A stretch of 10,631 nucleotides of DNA from Verrucomicrobiota bacterium (GCA_020629815.1 JAHDCN010000067.1:1-10631); one strand, 5' to 3'; shown: positions 1 through 7,099, counted from the stretch's first letter. Program-made: numbers and translations. The notes: generated by a model from the sequence alone, not told the origin.

Positions 1-2
1 GA

Positions 3-1412
3 ATCTTTTTTGGCGTCAGCAGCGCTAAGAAGAAAAAAGCGGAACAACAGAAAGCACGGATTGAATCTCTCGCTGATCAAGATGCACCTACGGGAACGGT
101 TCAGGATGTAGAACTGGCTCTGAATTTTATCGGCGACCGGGAAACGCCTCCCGCGATTCGAACGGACGCCTTCAAGGTGACCAAGACACTACAGGGAAGC
201 GGAGTGAATGAGCGGCTGCTGGAGGAATTGAAATCTTCCGAATCCAGCTACATGCGTCTAAAAGCTGCTCAGGCTTTGGCGGAAAGAAACTACGCCCCCG
301 CTGTGGGTTCAATGATTTCAAATTTCAAAGTAGCGACGAAGGATGACGACAGGGTTGCGTTTTTGAATGCAGCCCGAAGCGTGGCAGACATCAAGAGTGT
401 TGATCAGATGCTGGATGCCTTATCCGGTGATCACAGCTTGAATGTGAGAAGAACCTTTGAGGATACTGTTCTGGCGGTGATTCGGAAGGAGCCAAATCCT
501 GCAGCCACGGTTGATTCTCTCCTGAAGCGAGTTTCGACCACGAAAGGTAACGAACGAAAAAGTCTGTTCCGAATTTTGGGCGTGCTTGGTGACGAGAAAG
601 TCCGCACCCGACTCGATACCATCTACGGAGGGAATAAACAGGATTTGGAGTATCAACGCGACGCGATGCTGGCTTTCCTCAGCTGGCCCGACCGTTCACC
701 AATGAACCTCGTTAAGAACCTTCCTGAAAAATCTGAGGACAAGGCTCTTCAAAATGCGGCGCTACGTGCGTTGGTCCGATTTTCCAGCTTGCCCGGAACA
801 GAGACGATCGAAGAGCGGGTTGGCATTTGGAAAGACACCTTTGCCAAAGTTTCTAACCCGAACGACATGCGTCGTTTGATCAACAGCACGGTGGAATACC
901 CCCACCCTGCTGTGGTCGCCATGCTTGAGAATGACTGGTCGAGCCATCGCATCTTCGGCAAAATGGCGACCGGTGCCGCTGACTCCATCAAGAAATCGAT
1001 CCCGGCTCTGCAGGTTGTCGAGCCCGGTGGTATTCTGAAAGGAAACAAAGCGCGAGTTCAGGGCGATGGAAAAGCTTCGCTCAATTCCTTCCTGGAAGCC
1101 CTGACGGGTTGGGTTTCGCCAGAGACCTGGTTCAGCTGGAATTTCACCGTTGCGGAAGCAGGCGATTACGCGATCGAAGTGGATCAGGCGACAATGAGGA
1201 AAGATGCCAGCGATTTCAAAGTCCTTCTGGCAGGAAAAGAATTTTCCGGCAAATCGGTAACCACCGACAACCTCGAAGAATTCACTCCGGTAAAACTGGA
1301 AGGAACGGTCACGCTGCAGCCGAACACGATTTACCACCTCGACCTCATCGCCGGGAAAGTTGTTCAGCCCCGGATGATGGACGTCAGTGGAATCCGGCTG
1401 GTGAAACAGTAA
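3..1412 (+). CDS. HEAT-repeat protein with C-terminal carbohydrate-binding-like domain (5' truncated)
   Basis: The reading frame is open from the first bases of the window, so this is a partial gene; the GTG at 177 is internal and probably not the real start. The visible 469 residues begin with a Lys-rich stretch (AKKKKAEQQKAR), then alpha-helical repeats of HEAT type (about bases 110-1000) with recurring helix pairs such as YMRLKAAQALAERN and LQNAALRALVRFS. The last ~128 residues (bases 1026-1409) switch to a beta-rich domain with the pattern GWVSPETWFSWNF, then AGDYAIEV and a closing DVSGIRLV strand. That pattern resembles the beta-sandwich domains at the C-termini of PVC sulfatases and fucosidases (family knowledge). 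HEAT repeats normally mediate protein-protein contacts, so a secreted or envelope scaffold that binds glycans is my inference; the missing N-terminus hides any signal peptide or catalytic domain. It ends at TAA 25 bp before the convergent cmk stop. Confidence 0.75.
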   Translation: MFFGVSSAKKKKAEQQKARIESLADQDAPTGTVQDVELALNFIGDRETPPAIRTDAFKVTKTLQGSGVNERLLEELKSSESSYMRLKAAQALAERNYAPAVGSMISNFKVATKDDDRVAFLNAARSVADIKSVDQMLDALSGDHSLNVRRTFEDTVLAVIRKEPNPAATVDSLLKRVSTTKGNERKSLFRILGVLGDEKVRTRLDTIYGGNKQDLEYQRDAMLAFLSWPDRSPMNLVKNLPEKSEDKALQNAALRALVRFSSLPGTETIEERVGIWKDTFAKVSNPNDMRRLINSTVEYPHPAVVAMLENDWSSHRIFGKMATGAADSIKKSIPALQVVEPGGILKGNKARVQGDGKASLNSFLEALTGWVSPETWFSWNFTVAEAGDYAIEVDQATMRKDASDFKVLLAGKEFSGKSVTTDNLEEFTPVKLEGTVTLQPNTIYHLDLIAGKVVQPRMMDVSGIRLVKQ

Positions 1413-1416
1413 AACA

Positions 1417-1438
1417 GAGAATCGAAAAGCGATTCGCT
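1417..1438. terminator. Small inverted repeat between convergent genes
   Basis: A perfect 6-bp inverted repeat, GAATCG (1419-1424) and CGATTC (1430-1435) with a 5-nt loop, fills the 25-bp gap between the convergent HEAT-protein and cmk genes. A second overlapping palindrome, AGCGATTCGCT, sits at 1428-1438. There is no T-run directly after it on either strand (the nearest is T6 about a dozen bases further on the plus strand), so it is at best a weak terminator. Confidence 0.25.
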
Positions 1439-2124
1439 CAGGAGATTTTTTCTATCTCCTCCAGCACACGCTGGACAACCTGCTCGATGCCCAGTTCTGA
1501 CGTATCGATGACAATTGCATCCTCCGGGATTACCAGCGGAGAAGCTTTTCGGCTCTTATCTTTTTGATCCCGCTCGGAAATCTTATCCATGATCCCCTGC
1601 GCCTCCCGCCTTGCCTGACGAACCTCTTCGGATGCTGTGATGAAAAACTTATAGGGCGTATCCGGAAAGACCACTGAGCCAATATCCCGACCTTCCATTA
1701 CGATCCCGCTTTCCTGCGCATATCGTCTCTGCTCGGCTACCAAACGGGCACGAACTTCAGGAATCGCTGCAACGGTAGAAACGTGATCATTCACAGCAGT
1801 AGCAGAGAGTTGCTCAGGTCCTAGAACTTCACTCGAGCCAATGGCCACTGTGCCGATCTGATTCTCCTGACCACAGCGAATCTCTGTTGATTCCAGCAAT
1901 TCGACTACCCCTTCTGTATCTGATGGAGTAACTCCTGATTCCAGAACCCACCAGGTGACCGCTCGATACATTGAGCCCGTACTGATAAAGGTGACCTTTA
2001 ACCGATGGGCCAGCTCTTTCGCCACGGTGCTCTTACCGGATGCAGCCGGTCCATCTATTGCTATCACTTTGGGGCTCGTTGCGGACATCGCGCGCATCAT
2101 GAGTTCGGAAGCGGATTTTCGCAA
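1438..2124 (-). CDS. cmk: Cytidylate (CMP/dCMP) kinase
   Basis: Cytosolic nucleoside monophosphate kinase that phosphorylates CMP and dCMP with ATP to give the diphosphates, a core step of pyrimidine salvage and CTP/dCTP supply. All family landmarks are visible: P-loop GPAASGKST (residues 25-33), the substrate-site STGSMYRA (48-55), EGRDIGSVVFPD (144-155), the lid-like RDQKDKSRKASPL (185-197) and the closing DA..IDTS (202-209). The 228-residue length is normal. The start is chosen as TTG at 2124 because GGAGGTGA, a near-perfect anti-16S match, lies 6 nt upstream (2131-2138). In-frame ATGs at residues 9, 10 and 13 are alternatives, the last being closest to where family members usually begin, but none has such a site. 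The gene follows the sulfatase gene by 16 bp on the same strand, so the two are probably co-transcribed. Confidence 0.95.
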   Translation of the reverse strand: MRKSASELMMRAMSATSPKVIAIDGPAASGKSTVAKELAHRLKVTFISTGSMYRAVTWWVLESGVTPSDTEGVVELLESTEIRCGQENQIGTVAIGSSEVLGPEQLSATAVNDHVSTVAAIPEVRARLVAEQRRYAQESGIVMEGRDIGSVVFPDTPYKFFITASEEVRQARREAQGIMDKISERDQKDKSRKASPLVIPEDAIVIDTSELGIEQVVQRVLEEIEKIS

Positions 2125-2130
2125 CTGGAA

Positions 2131-2138
2131 TCACCTCC
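2131..2138 (-). promoter_or_regulatory. Strong Shine-Dalgarno site for cmk
   Basis: GGAGGTGA on the minus strand, complementary to the 16S rRNA 3' end, six bases before the TTG at 2124 and directly after the sulfatase stop codon (2143-2141). It decides the cmk start and suggests ribosomes can re-enter immediately after finishing the sulfatase. Confidence 0.8.
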
Positions 2139-2140
2139 GC

Positions 2141-3598
2141 TTACGCTGCTTTCTTCTTTTTCTTGTTCTTCGCCGAGGCTTTCTTTTCACTGGCTGCCTT
2201 TTCCTCTTCGGCATCAAACTTCGGGTTTTTCTCTACCGGAATATCTGCCCCGCTCTCTTTCTGCCACTGCAAAAGTATGTCCCGCAGCTCGGCGAATTTC
2301 TCTTTTTCCGAATCAACCAGGTTCGTTGTTTCACCGATGTCATTACCCAGGTGATACAGCTCGAAGTCACCTTTTTCGAAAAACTGCAACAGTTTCCAGT
2401 CCCCTTTTCGAACCACTGAGCAGGGACGTGAGCGAAACAATGGATCGCGCTGCTCTTCGGTCAGGTTCCCATAACTTTGCAAATAGGCCGGAAAGTGCCA
2501 AAACAAAGCCCGCTCCGGCCATTCTTCGCCTTTCATCAAAGGAACCAGACTCTTCCCATCCTGAATCTGCCCCTCGGGTAAATCGGCTCCCAGCATTTCA
2601 CAAAATGTCGGATACAGATCCACTCCGTTGATAGGGACATCGACAGTTTGTTCTTTTTTTACCACTCCCGGCCACTTTACAAAAAACGGCACTCGAATCC
2701 CACCTTCATAATACGTGCCTTTGTAACCCTTGAGCGGTGCCATGTCAGTTGCCGGGCCATACCCCCCATTGTCAGAGAAGAATACCACGATTGTCCGATC
2801 ACTCTGGCCGGTTTCTTCAAGCCCCTTCACAATCTTACCGACACCATCATCGACATTCTGCACCATGGTGGCCATCTCCACATGATTGTGAAGCTCACCC
2901 GGCTGCTTGGCTTCGTATTTCGCGACCAGTTCTTTTTTTGCATCCAACGGAGTGTGCACGGCAAAGTGAGTCAGGTAGAGAACCCAAGGGGTATCCTTGT
3001 TTTTCCGGATAAACTGATCGGCACGGTTGTTGAGAGTATCCGTCAAATACTCACCTTCCTCGACGTCTTCCAAACTGGGGATTCGCGGGTGCGGTGGATA
3101 ATACCCTTTTGGCGGGCTACCGGAATGAGAGCCTCCCACATTTACATCGAATCCATAGGGAATCGGATCGTCACTTAAATGCCACTTTCCCATGGATGCA
3201 GTTCGGTAGCCTGCCTCCTGAAGCTGATGCGCCCAGGTTCTAATATCTTTATCCAGATCAGCCACTCCCGGGATATGCTCCAGTCGACGATGTTTTGCGC
3301 TGCCTCTGGGCTCTGTGCCCACGTTGTAGAGTTTGTGCCTGGGAGTGTATTGCCCACTCAGCAAGCAAGCTCTCGCCGGTGCACAATTCGCTGATGCGGA
3401 ATAAGCATTGGTGAAAACCATCCCTTCGCTTGCGAGCTTGTCGAGGTGCGGGGTCTCATAGAAATCCGAGCCCATGTAGGAGGTATCTTTCCAACCAAAA
3501 TCATCGAGGAATATAAAGAGCAAGTTTGGCTTTTCTTCAGCCGCGACAAAATTCCATCCGGCAAATATTCCAAACAACAGGCAGAGAGCACGTTTCAT
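2141..3598 (-). CDS. Secreted type I (formylglycine-dependent) sulfatase
   Basis: Hydrolyses a sulfate ester, most likely on a sulfated polysaccharide outside the cytoplasm; the substrate cannot be told from sequence. The 485-residue protein starts with a Sec signal peptide (MKR plus a hydrophobic core, probable cleavage after VAA at residue 20). The metal-binding LDD (32-33) is followed by the maturation motif C72-A-P-A-R76, in which the cysteine is converted to formylglycine. Further family residues are K138 and H140 (GKWH), H215 (HFAVHTP), D276-N277 (FSDNGG) and K290/K293 (PLKGYKG). The C-terminus ends in an unusual Glu/Lys-rich tail with a run of five lysines. The ATG at 3598 is preferred because it opens directly into the signal peptide; an in-frame TTG at 3616 would add six residues, and neither has a clear ribosome site. 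It is upstream of cmk on the same strand and divergent from the beta-propeller gene. No sulfatase-maturating enzyme is in the window. Confidence 0.93.
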   Translation of the reverse strand: MKRALCLLFGIFAGWNFVAAEEKPNLLFIFLDDFGWKDTSYMGSDFYETPHLDKLASEGMVFTNAYSASANCAPARACLLSGQYTPRHKLYNVGTEPRGSAKHRRLEHIPGVADLDKDIRTWAHQLQEAGYRTASMGKWHLSDDPIPYGFDVNVGGSHSGSPPKGYYPPHPRIPSLEDVEEGEYLTDTLNNRADQFIRKNKDTPWVLYLTHFAVHTPLDAKKELVAKYEAKQPGELHNHVEMATMVQNVDDGVGKIVKGLEETGQSDRTIVVFFSDNGGYGPATDMAPLKGYKGTYYEGGIRVPFFVKWPGVVKKEQTVDVPINGVDLYPTFCEMLGADLPEGQIQDGKSLVPLMKGEEWPERALFWHFPAYLQSYGNLTEEQRDPLFRSRPCSVVRKGDWKLLQFFEKGDFELYHLGNDIGETTNLVDSEKEKFAELRDILLQWQKESGADIPVEKNPKFDAEEEKAASEKKASAKNKKKKKAA

Positions 3599-3682
3599 GG
3601 CGAAAAGACTACGCAATCCTACTACTTTGTCACGCCCAGAGAAGGGTTGCGCTTGCGGTAGAATTTATCGTAGCCTCCGGTC
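3599..3682. promoter_or_regulatory. Divergent intergenic region with presumed promoters
   Basis: This 84-bp gap separates the divergent sulfatase and beta-propeller genes, so it should hold a promoter for at least one of them. I see isolated boxes (TTGTCA at 3627-3632 and TAGAAT at 3659-3664 on the plus strand) but they are 26 bp apart, too far for a standard sigma-70 promoter. Neither flanking start has a convincing Shine-Dalgarno site. Confidence 0.3.
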
Positions 3683-4621
3683 ATGATTCGCGACCTCGCT
3701 TTTGTAGCTTCCTGTGTTCTTTTCGCCTCATCCCTCTTTGCTGAGGAAGATCGCCTGGTCCTGCTGGGAGCCTCCTACGGCAAGAATGTGCTCGCGATTT
3801 GCGAAGCCGACGGCACCGTCCTTTGGAAGCATGATACCGCCGGGCCGGAGAAAGGGCATGCCGGCCATCACGATGTCCACTTGCTGAAAAACGGGAACAT
3901 TCTTTTCCACGACTCCTGGGTGAAAACCAAGGAAATTACCTTGGGCAAAGAAGTGGTCTGGGAATACGACAGCGCTACCGCCAACGGTAATGAAGGCAAG
4001 AAAGTTGATGTTCATGCATTCGCCCGGCTTGAAAACGGCGACACAGTGATTGTGGAAAGCAATGTAGGGAGGATCATTCACGTTGATCCACAGGGAAAGA
4101 TAACCCGGACGGTTCCGCTGGGAGAAGGAGGAAGAAAGAAAACTCGCCTGATGCGCATTCTGGAAAATGGGAACTATCTCGCCTGCGCGGAAAATCCCGG
4201 TGTAGTGACAGAGTATGATCAGAAGGGCAATATCGTTTGGGAATACGCGATCAATACGAGGGTCTATGGCGCCATTCGTCTTAAAAATGGCAATACCATG
4301 ATCTGCTCCGGCAGCGGTAACAGTGTCGTTGAAGTCACGCCGGAAAAAGAAGTGGTTTGGGAAGTCGCCAAGAAAATTCCCGGCACCGATATCGAGCTGG
4401 GCTGGATGACGACTCTTCAGGAACTACCCAATGGTAATATCGTCATTGGCAACTGCCACGCAGGTGAGGACGATCCACAAATCGTGGAGCTCACCAAAGA
4501 CAAGAAAGTAGTTTGGCAGTTTGATGAGTGGGAGTTGGTTGGCAATGGCCTGGCATGTTGGCAGATTCTCGATTCGGAACAATCGAAGTTGGTTCGTTCA
4601 AAGCTTGCTTCGCTGAAATAG
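3683..4621 (+). CDS. Secreted PQQ-like beta-propeller repeat protein
   Basis: A 312-residue exported protein with a Sec signal peptide (probable cleavage after SLFA, residue 20). The mature part is built of repeated blades: the turn N-G-N/D appears at residues 70-72, 118-120, 162-164, 202-204 and 250-252. The tryptophan strand (VLW, VVWEY, IVWEY, VVWEV, VVWQF) recurs at W48, W93, W186, W226 and W278. This spacing of about 40-50 residues is typical of PQQ-like or arylsulfotransferase-type propellers (family knowledge). Histidines cluster at the first blades (GHAGHHDVH 58-66 and DVHAF 109-113), which could line the central channel. No enzymatic activity can be assigned; a binding or scaffold role is equally possible. 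A gene encoding a sulfatase lies divergently 84 bp upstream, which hints at related roles. The start is the ATG that opens the signal peptide; it lacks a strong ribosome site. Confidence 0.82.
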   Translation: MIRDLAFVASCVLFASSLFAEEDRLVLLGASYGKNVLAICEADGTVLWKHDTAGPEKGHAGHHDVHLLKNGNILFHDSWVKTKEITLGKEVVWEYDSATANGNEGKKVDVHAFARLENGDTVIVESNVGRIIHVDPQGKITRTVPLGEGGRKKTRLMRILENGNYLACAENPGVVTEYDQKGNIVWEYAINTRVYGAIRLKNGNTMICSGSGNSVVEVTPEKEVVWEVAKKIPGTDIELGWMTTLQELPNGNIVIGNCHAGEDDPQIVELTKDKKVVWQFDEWELVGNGLACWQILDSEQSKLVRSKLASLK

Positions 4622-4808
4622 CATTTCCTACGTTCCCCGGAGCCAAAACACGGCTCACTGCACTCACTGCAAACAGCTGCCGATATCACACGGGCAAGCT
4701 TCGTCATGCCTTGCTCCACATTTGCTGTGGAAAGCCAAAATTGTGCCAGCCGTGAATTTTCCAGGTAATTAGCTTAGATTCTAAAAATTTTAATTTTTCT
4801 TTACTTTT

Positions 4809-4816
4809 TATAAAAT
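4809..4816 (+). promoter_or_regulatory. Possible -10 element for the outer-membrane protein gene
   Basis: TATAAAAT inside a very AT-rich stretch, about 85 bp upstream of the ATG at 4899. No TTGACA-like box is found at the expected distance (bases 4786-4791 are AAATTT-like), so this is a tentative call based on composition and placement. Confidence 0.25.
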
Positions 4817-4839
4817 TAATGGATACTTCTATCGATTAC

Positions 4840-4873
4840 GAGGGATACGGGCCCCCGCCCCATCCTCTTTTTT
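4840..4873 (+). terminator. GC-rich hairpin with T6: terminator or leader attenuator
   Basis: Bases 4840-4867 can fold with GGGC/GCCC capped by a CCCC loop as the upper stem. The lower stem pairs GAGG and AT with ATCCTC around one bulge and a small internal loop. Six T residues follow at 4868-4873. This is the shape of a Rho-independent terminator. It is the only one between the beta-propeller gene and the barrel gene, so it may end the former; it lies only 25 bp before the barrel start, so it could also act as an attenuator or 5' stabilising hairpin. Confidence 0.5.
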
Positions 4874-4898
4874 CAAAAACTGTCGAACAACAACAACC

Positions 4899-5564
4899 AT
4901 GAAAAAATCCATTATCACACTGGCAATCTCAATTCTCGGGATTGGTTCTGCACTTGCAGGCGGAGGATACAGTATGGGTCACGGCAAAGTTCCAATTGCC
5001 GCACCTATTGGTGGCGTCGGATGTCTCTCCTACGACTACATTGATCTCACCTACCTGTCTCATGACTTTGGAAACAGCCCATTTCTGCTCGACGGGCAGG
5101 GATACGGAGTCGATTTTTCGAAGTCTCTCGGAAGCAATTTTTACATTTCTGCTGGTTACACCCACAGCGACTACGAAGTAGATTTGACCGGTTTCGGTGC
5201 CAACACCGATGCTGAAACTGATCGCTACCGTCTCGGTTTGGGTCTCCACTTCCCCATCTTCCACTGTGTTGACTGGGTTCTCGAAGGTGGCGCAACTCAC
5301 ACTGACGTTTCCTATGCTCGCTACTCCGCGCTCGATAATGATCGCTGGGGATGGTATGGCGGCACCGGATTCCGCGCTATGGTTGGTGCCAACCTGGAAG
5401 CTTACGGTCTTGCTTACTACCACGACGAAGAAGGCTACGACAGCTGGAGAATCACTCCGGGTCTCGTCTGGCAAGTTCACCAGGCTATCGGCCTGAAAGT
5501 CGGCGGTGAATTTTACGAAAACGACCAACGCGCCCTCGTTCTGGGTGCTCGTTTCAACTACTAG
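4899..5564 (+). CDS. Small outer-membrane beta-barrel protein
   Basis: A 221-residue exported protein. It begins with a classic Sec signal peptide (MKKS, hydrophobic core, cleavage after ALA at residue 20). The rest is alternating hydrophobic/polar strands rich in Gly, Tyr and Trp, for example YDYIDLTYLSHDF, FYISAGYTHSDYEV, YRLGLGLHFP, WVLEGGATHTDVSYARY and ITPGLVWQVH. It ends in ALVLGARFNY with an aromatic last residue, the C-terminal signature recognised by the BAM machinery. Length and strand count fit a small 8- to 10-stranded OmpA/OmpW-like barrel; the specific function is unknown. Two cysteines (C42, C123) could form a disulfide. There is no Shine-Dalgarno site: the ATG follows a CAA-rich run (4889-4898), unlike other genes here. 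The gene stands alone between two hairpin terminators, so it is probably monocistronic. Confidence 0.85.
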   Translation: MKKSIITLAISILGIGSALAGGGYSMGHGKVPIAAPIGGVGCLSYDYIDLTYLSHDFGNSPFLLDGQGYGVDFSKSLGSNFYISAGYTHSDYEVDLTGFGANTDAETDRYRLGLGLHFPIFHCVDWVLEGGATHTDVSYARYSALDNDRWGWYGGTGFRAMVGANLEAYGLAYYHDEEGYDSWRITPGLVWQVHQAIGLKVGGEFYENDQRALVLGARFNY

Positions 5565-5585
5565 TCCTCTCGACCAGAGACAGTG

Positions 5586-5611
5586 GGAATCAATTTACAC
5601 TGATTGATTCC
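5586..5611. repeat. 9-bp inverted repeat in the 3' region of the barrel gene
   Basis: GGAATCAAT (5586-5594) and ATTGATTCC (5603-5611) are perfect reverse complements around an 8-nt loop. The hairpin lies between the barrel stop codon and the main terminator. It has no T-run of its own on the plus strand, so it may be a 3'-end stabilising structure or a protein-binding palindrome. Confidence 0.55.
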
Positions 5612-5613
5612 GG

Positions 5614-5655
5614 AAAAAAGATTCAAGACCGGGTGGTTTTCCGCCCGGTCTTTTT
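5614..5655. terminator. Strong bidirectional Rho-independent terminator
   Basis: A 12-bp stem (5625-5636 with 5641-5652, one G-T wobble) closes a TTTT loop. On the plus strand it runs into a T-tract at 5651-5655. On the minus strand the A6 tract at 5614-5619 gives U6 after the stem. It therefore serves both convergent genes: the barrel protein (+) and the DUF1501 protein (-). Confidence 0.9.
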
Positions 5656-5665
5656 CTTTGTTTCG

Positions 5666-7099
5666 CTAAACCCCGGAAACAATGCCTTCGTGCACATGCC
5701 CTTCATTCAGATCGACCCGCTCCGGTCGCCCTTTGTGCATGTAGACAACCTCGGTGTGATCGAGCCCCAGCATCGCCATGATAGTCGAATGAATATCGTG
5801 GACATGCATTTTGTCTTCCCGGGCATACAGTCCGAGCTCATCGGTGGAGCCAATTGTCTGCCCGCCTTTCACCCCGCCCCCGGCCATCCACATAGTGAAA
5901 CCAGTCGGGTTATGGTCGCGTCCATCTCCCTTTTCACTCATCGGAGTTCGGCCAAACTCGCCACCCCAAATGACGAGTGTCTCATCAAGTAATCCACGCT
6001 GTTTCAGATCGGAAAGCAACCCGACAATCGGCACATCGACGTTGCGACACAGGCGTGTGTGGTTCTCTTCCATCTTCGAGTGGCTGTCCCACTTGCTACC
6101 GGCACCGTGATAGAGCTGAATAAACCTCACCCCGCGCTCGACCAGTCGGCGCGCCATCAAACACTGTCGTCCATAGATCTGGGTGTCCTTGTCATCGATC
6201 CCATACAGCTTTTTGATATGCTCCGGCTCGCTTTCAAGATCGATTGCTTCCGGAGCTTCCGCCTGCATACGAAAGGCTAACTCGTAGCTGCGAATCCGAG
6301 CATCCAAATCCGTATTCGATTCTCGTCCCAGCAGGTGTTTGCGATTCAGTTTGTTGATAAAATCGAGTTTCTTCCGCTGTCGTTGATCGGTTGTTCCCTT
6401 GGGATTATTCAGGTTGGCAATCGGCTGGTCGCCTCCTTCGAGCAACACTCCCTGATGCACGGCAGGGATAAACCCCGAGCCCCAGCAACGAGTGCCGTTG
6501 ACGATCATTGAGTTCGAATCCTTGATCACCACAAAACCGGGCAGGCTTTGGTTTTCTGTTCCCAATCCATAGGAAATCCACGATCCGAGCGACGGGCGTC
6601 CGCCAAAAACGGAGCCGGTATTCATCTGGCACACACCGCCGGCATGGTTAATTCCATCGGAAACACAGGAGCGGATTACACAGAGCTCGTCCGCAATTTT
6701 CGCATGGTTTGGTAACCAGTCGGATATCCACAGACCGCTTTCTCCGTGTTGCGCCCACTCCCGTTTCGACTCAAGGAGCGGTGAATTCACCTCGCCCATG
6801 GCCGTGACAGGCCGCTCGAAACTATCCGGCAAAGACTCGCCCGCCAGCTTGTTTAGCAAAGGCTTCGGGTCAAAAAGATCTAAATGACTGGGGCCGCCCT
6901 CCATGAACAGCCAAATGACATTCTTCGCATTTCCCAGTCGGTGAGGAATCTTCGCAGCCACCGGATTGGGCGCCCTGCCATCTGCAGCAATCAAGTTTTC
7001 GCCAGCCAGCCCCGATAAAGCCACGGCTCCAAATCCAGCCCCAGCCCGGGACAGAAACTCCCGTCGGCTATTAGGTTGGTCGTAGCGATGACATGCCAT
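5666..7099 (-). CDS. Tat-exported DUF1501 family protein
   Basis: A 477-residue member of the DUF1501 family, abundant in Planctomycetota and Verrucomicrobiota and related in fold to sulfatases/alkaline phosphatases; its reaction is not established. The N-terminus carries a twin-arginine signal (SRREFLS at residues 11-17, then the Ala/Gly-rich AGAGFGAVALSGLA), so it is exported folded, possibly with bound metal. Visible family motifs are MEGGPSHLDLFDPKP (66-80), DGINHAGG (148-155), GGEFGRTP (379-386), GRDHNP (393-398) and HVHDIHSTI (432-440). The Asp/His residues in these are probable metal ligands. The ATG at 7099 is preferred; a TTG at 7135 would add 12 residues and neither has a ribosome site. 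Such genes often pair with a DUF1549/DUF1553 gene, which is absent here. It lies 67 bp downstream of the kinase gene on the same strand with no clear terminator between, so it may share that transcript. Confidence 0.92.
   Translation of the reverse strand: MACHRYDQPNSRREFLSRAGAGFGAVALSGLAGENLIAADGRAPNPVAAKIPHRLGNAKNVIWLFMEGGPSHLDLFDPKPLLNKLAGESLPDSFERPVTAMGEVNSPLLESKREWAQHGESGLWISDWLPNHAKIADELCVIRSCVSDGINHAGGVCQMNTGSVFGGRPSLGSWISYGLGTENQSLPGFVVIKDSNSMIVNGTRCWGSGFIPAVHQGVLLEGGDQPIANLNNPKGTTDQRQRKKLDFINKLNRKHLLGRESNTDLDARIRSYELAFRMQAEAPEAIDLESEPEHIKKLYGIDDKDTQIYGRQCLMARRLVERGVRFIQLYHGAGSKWDSHSKMEENHTRLCRNVDVPIVGLLSDLKQRGLLDETLVIWGGEFGRTPMSEKGDGRDHNPTGFTMWMAGGGVKGGQTIGSTDELGLYAREDKMHVHDIHSTIMAMLGLDHTEVVYMHKGRPERVDLNEGHVHEGIVSGV

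Larger units (their letters stand above)
4622..4898. other. Intergenic region: stem-loop, AT-rich stretch and leader
   Basis: No gene is visible in these 277 bases. A small stem-loop (CCACA 4716-4720, TGTGG 4726-4730, 5-nt loop) lacks a T-run. Bases 4775-4820 are strikingly AT-rich compared with the flanking genes and include TATAAAAT at 4809-4816. Next come the GC-rich hairpin with T6 and a CAA-rich stretch immediately before the barrel-protein start. Confidence 0.6.

Noticed and set aside
762..1337. Long open frame antisense to the HEAT-repeat gene (191 codons)
   Set aside because: It lies wholly inside a well-supported gene, has no ribosome site, and its translation shows no domain, signal peptide or recognisable motif.
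3599..3616. TTG at 3616 as the sulfatase start
   Set aside because: It would put six residues ahead of a clean MKR-type signal peptide and has AGGA directly abutting the codon, which is not a workable ribosome-site spacing.
3683..3715. Lipoprotein signal (V-A-S-C at residues 8-11) in the beta-propeller protein
   Set aside because: The hydrophobic stretch before the cysteine is too short and contains Asp4; a normal signal peptidase I site (SLFA before EED) follows.
4716..4730. Stem-loop CCACA/TGTGG as a terminator of the beta-propeller gene
   Set aside because: Only 5 bp and no T-run on either strand; the hairpin at 4840-4867 is a better candidate.
4929..5528. Antisense open frame covering most of the barrel gene (199 codons)
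   Set aside because: The translation is a Val/Ser/Thr-rich mirror of the barrel codons with no known motif; the plus-strand product has a signal peptide and a barrel C-terminus.
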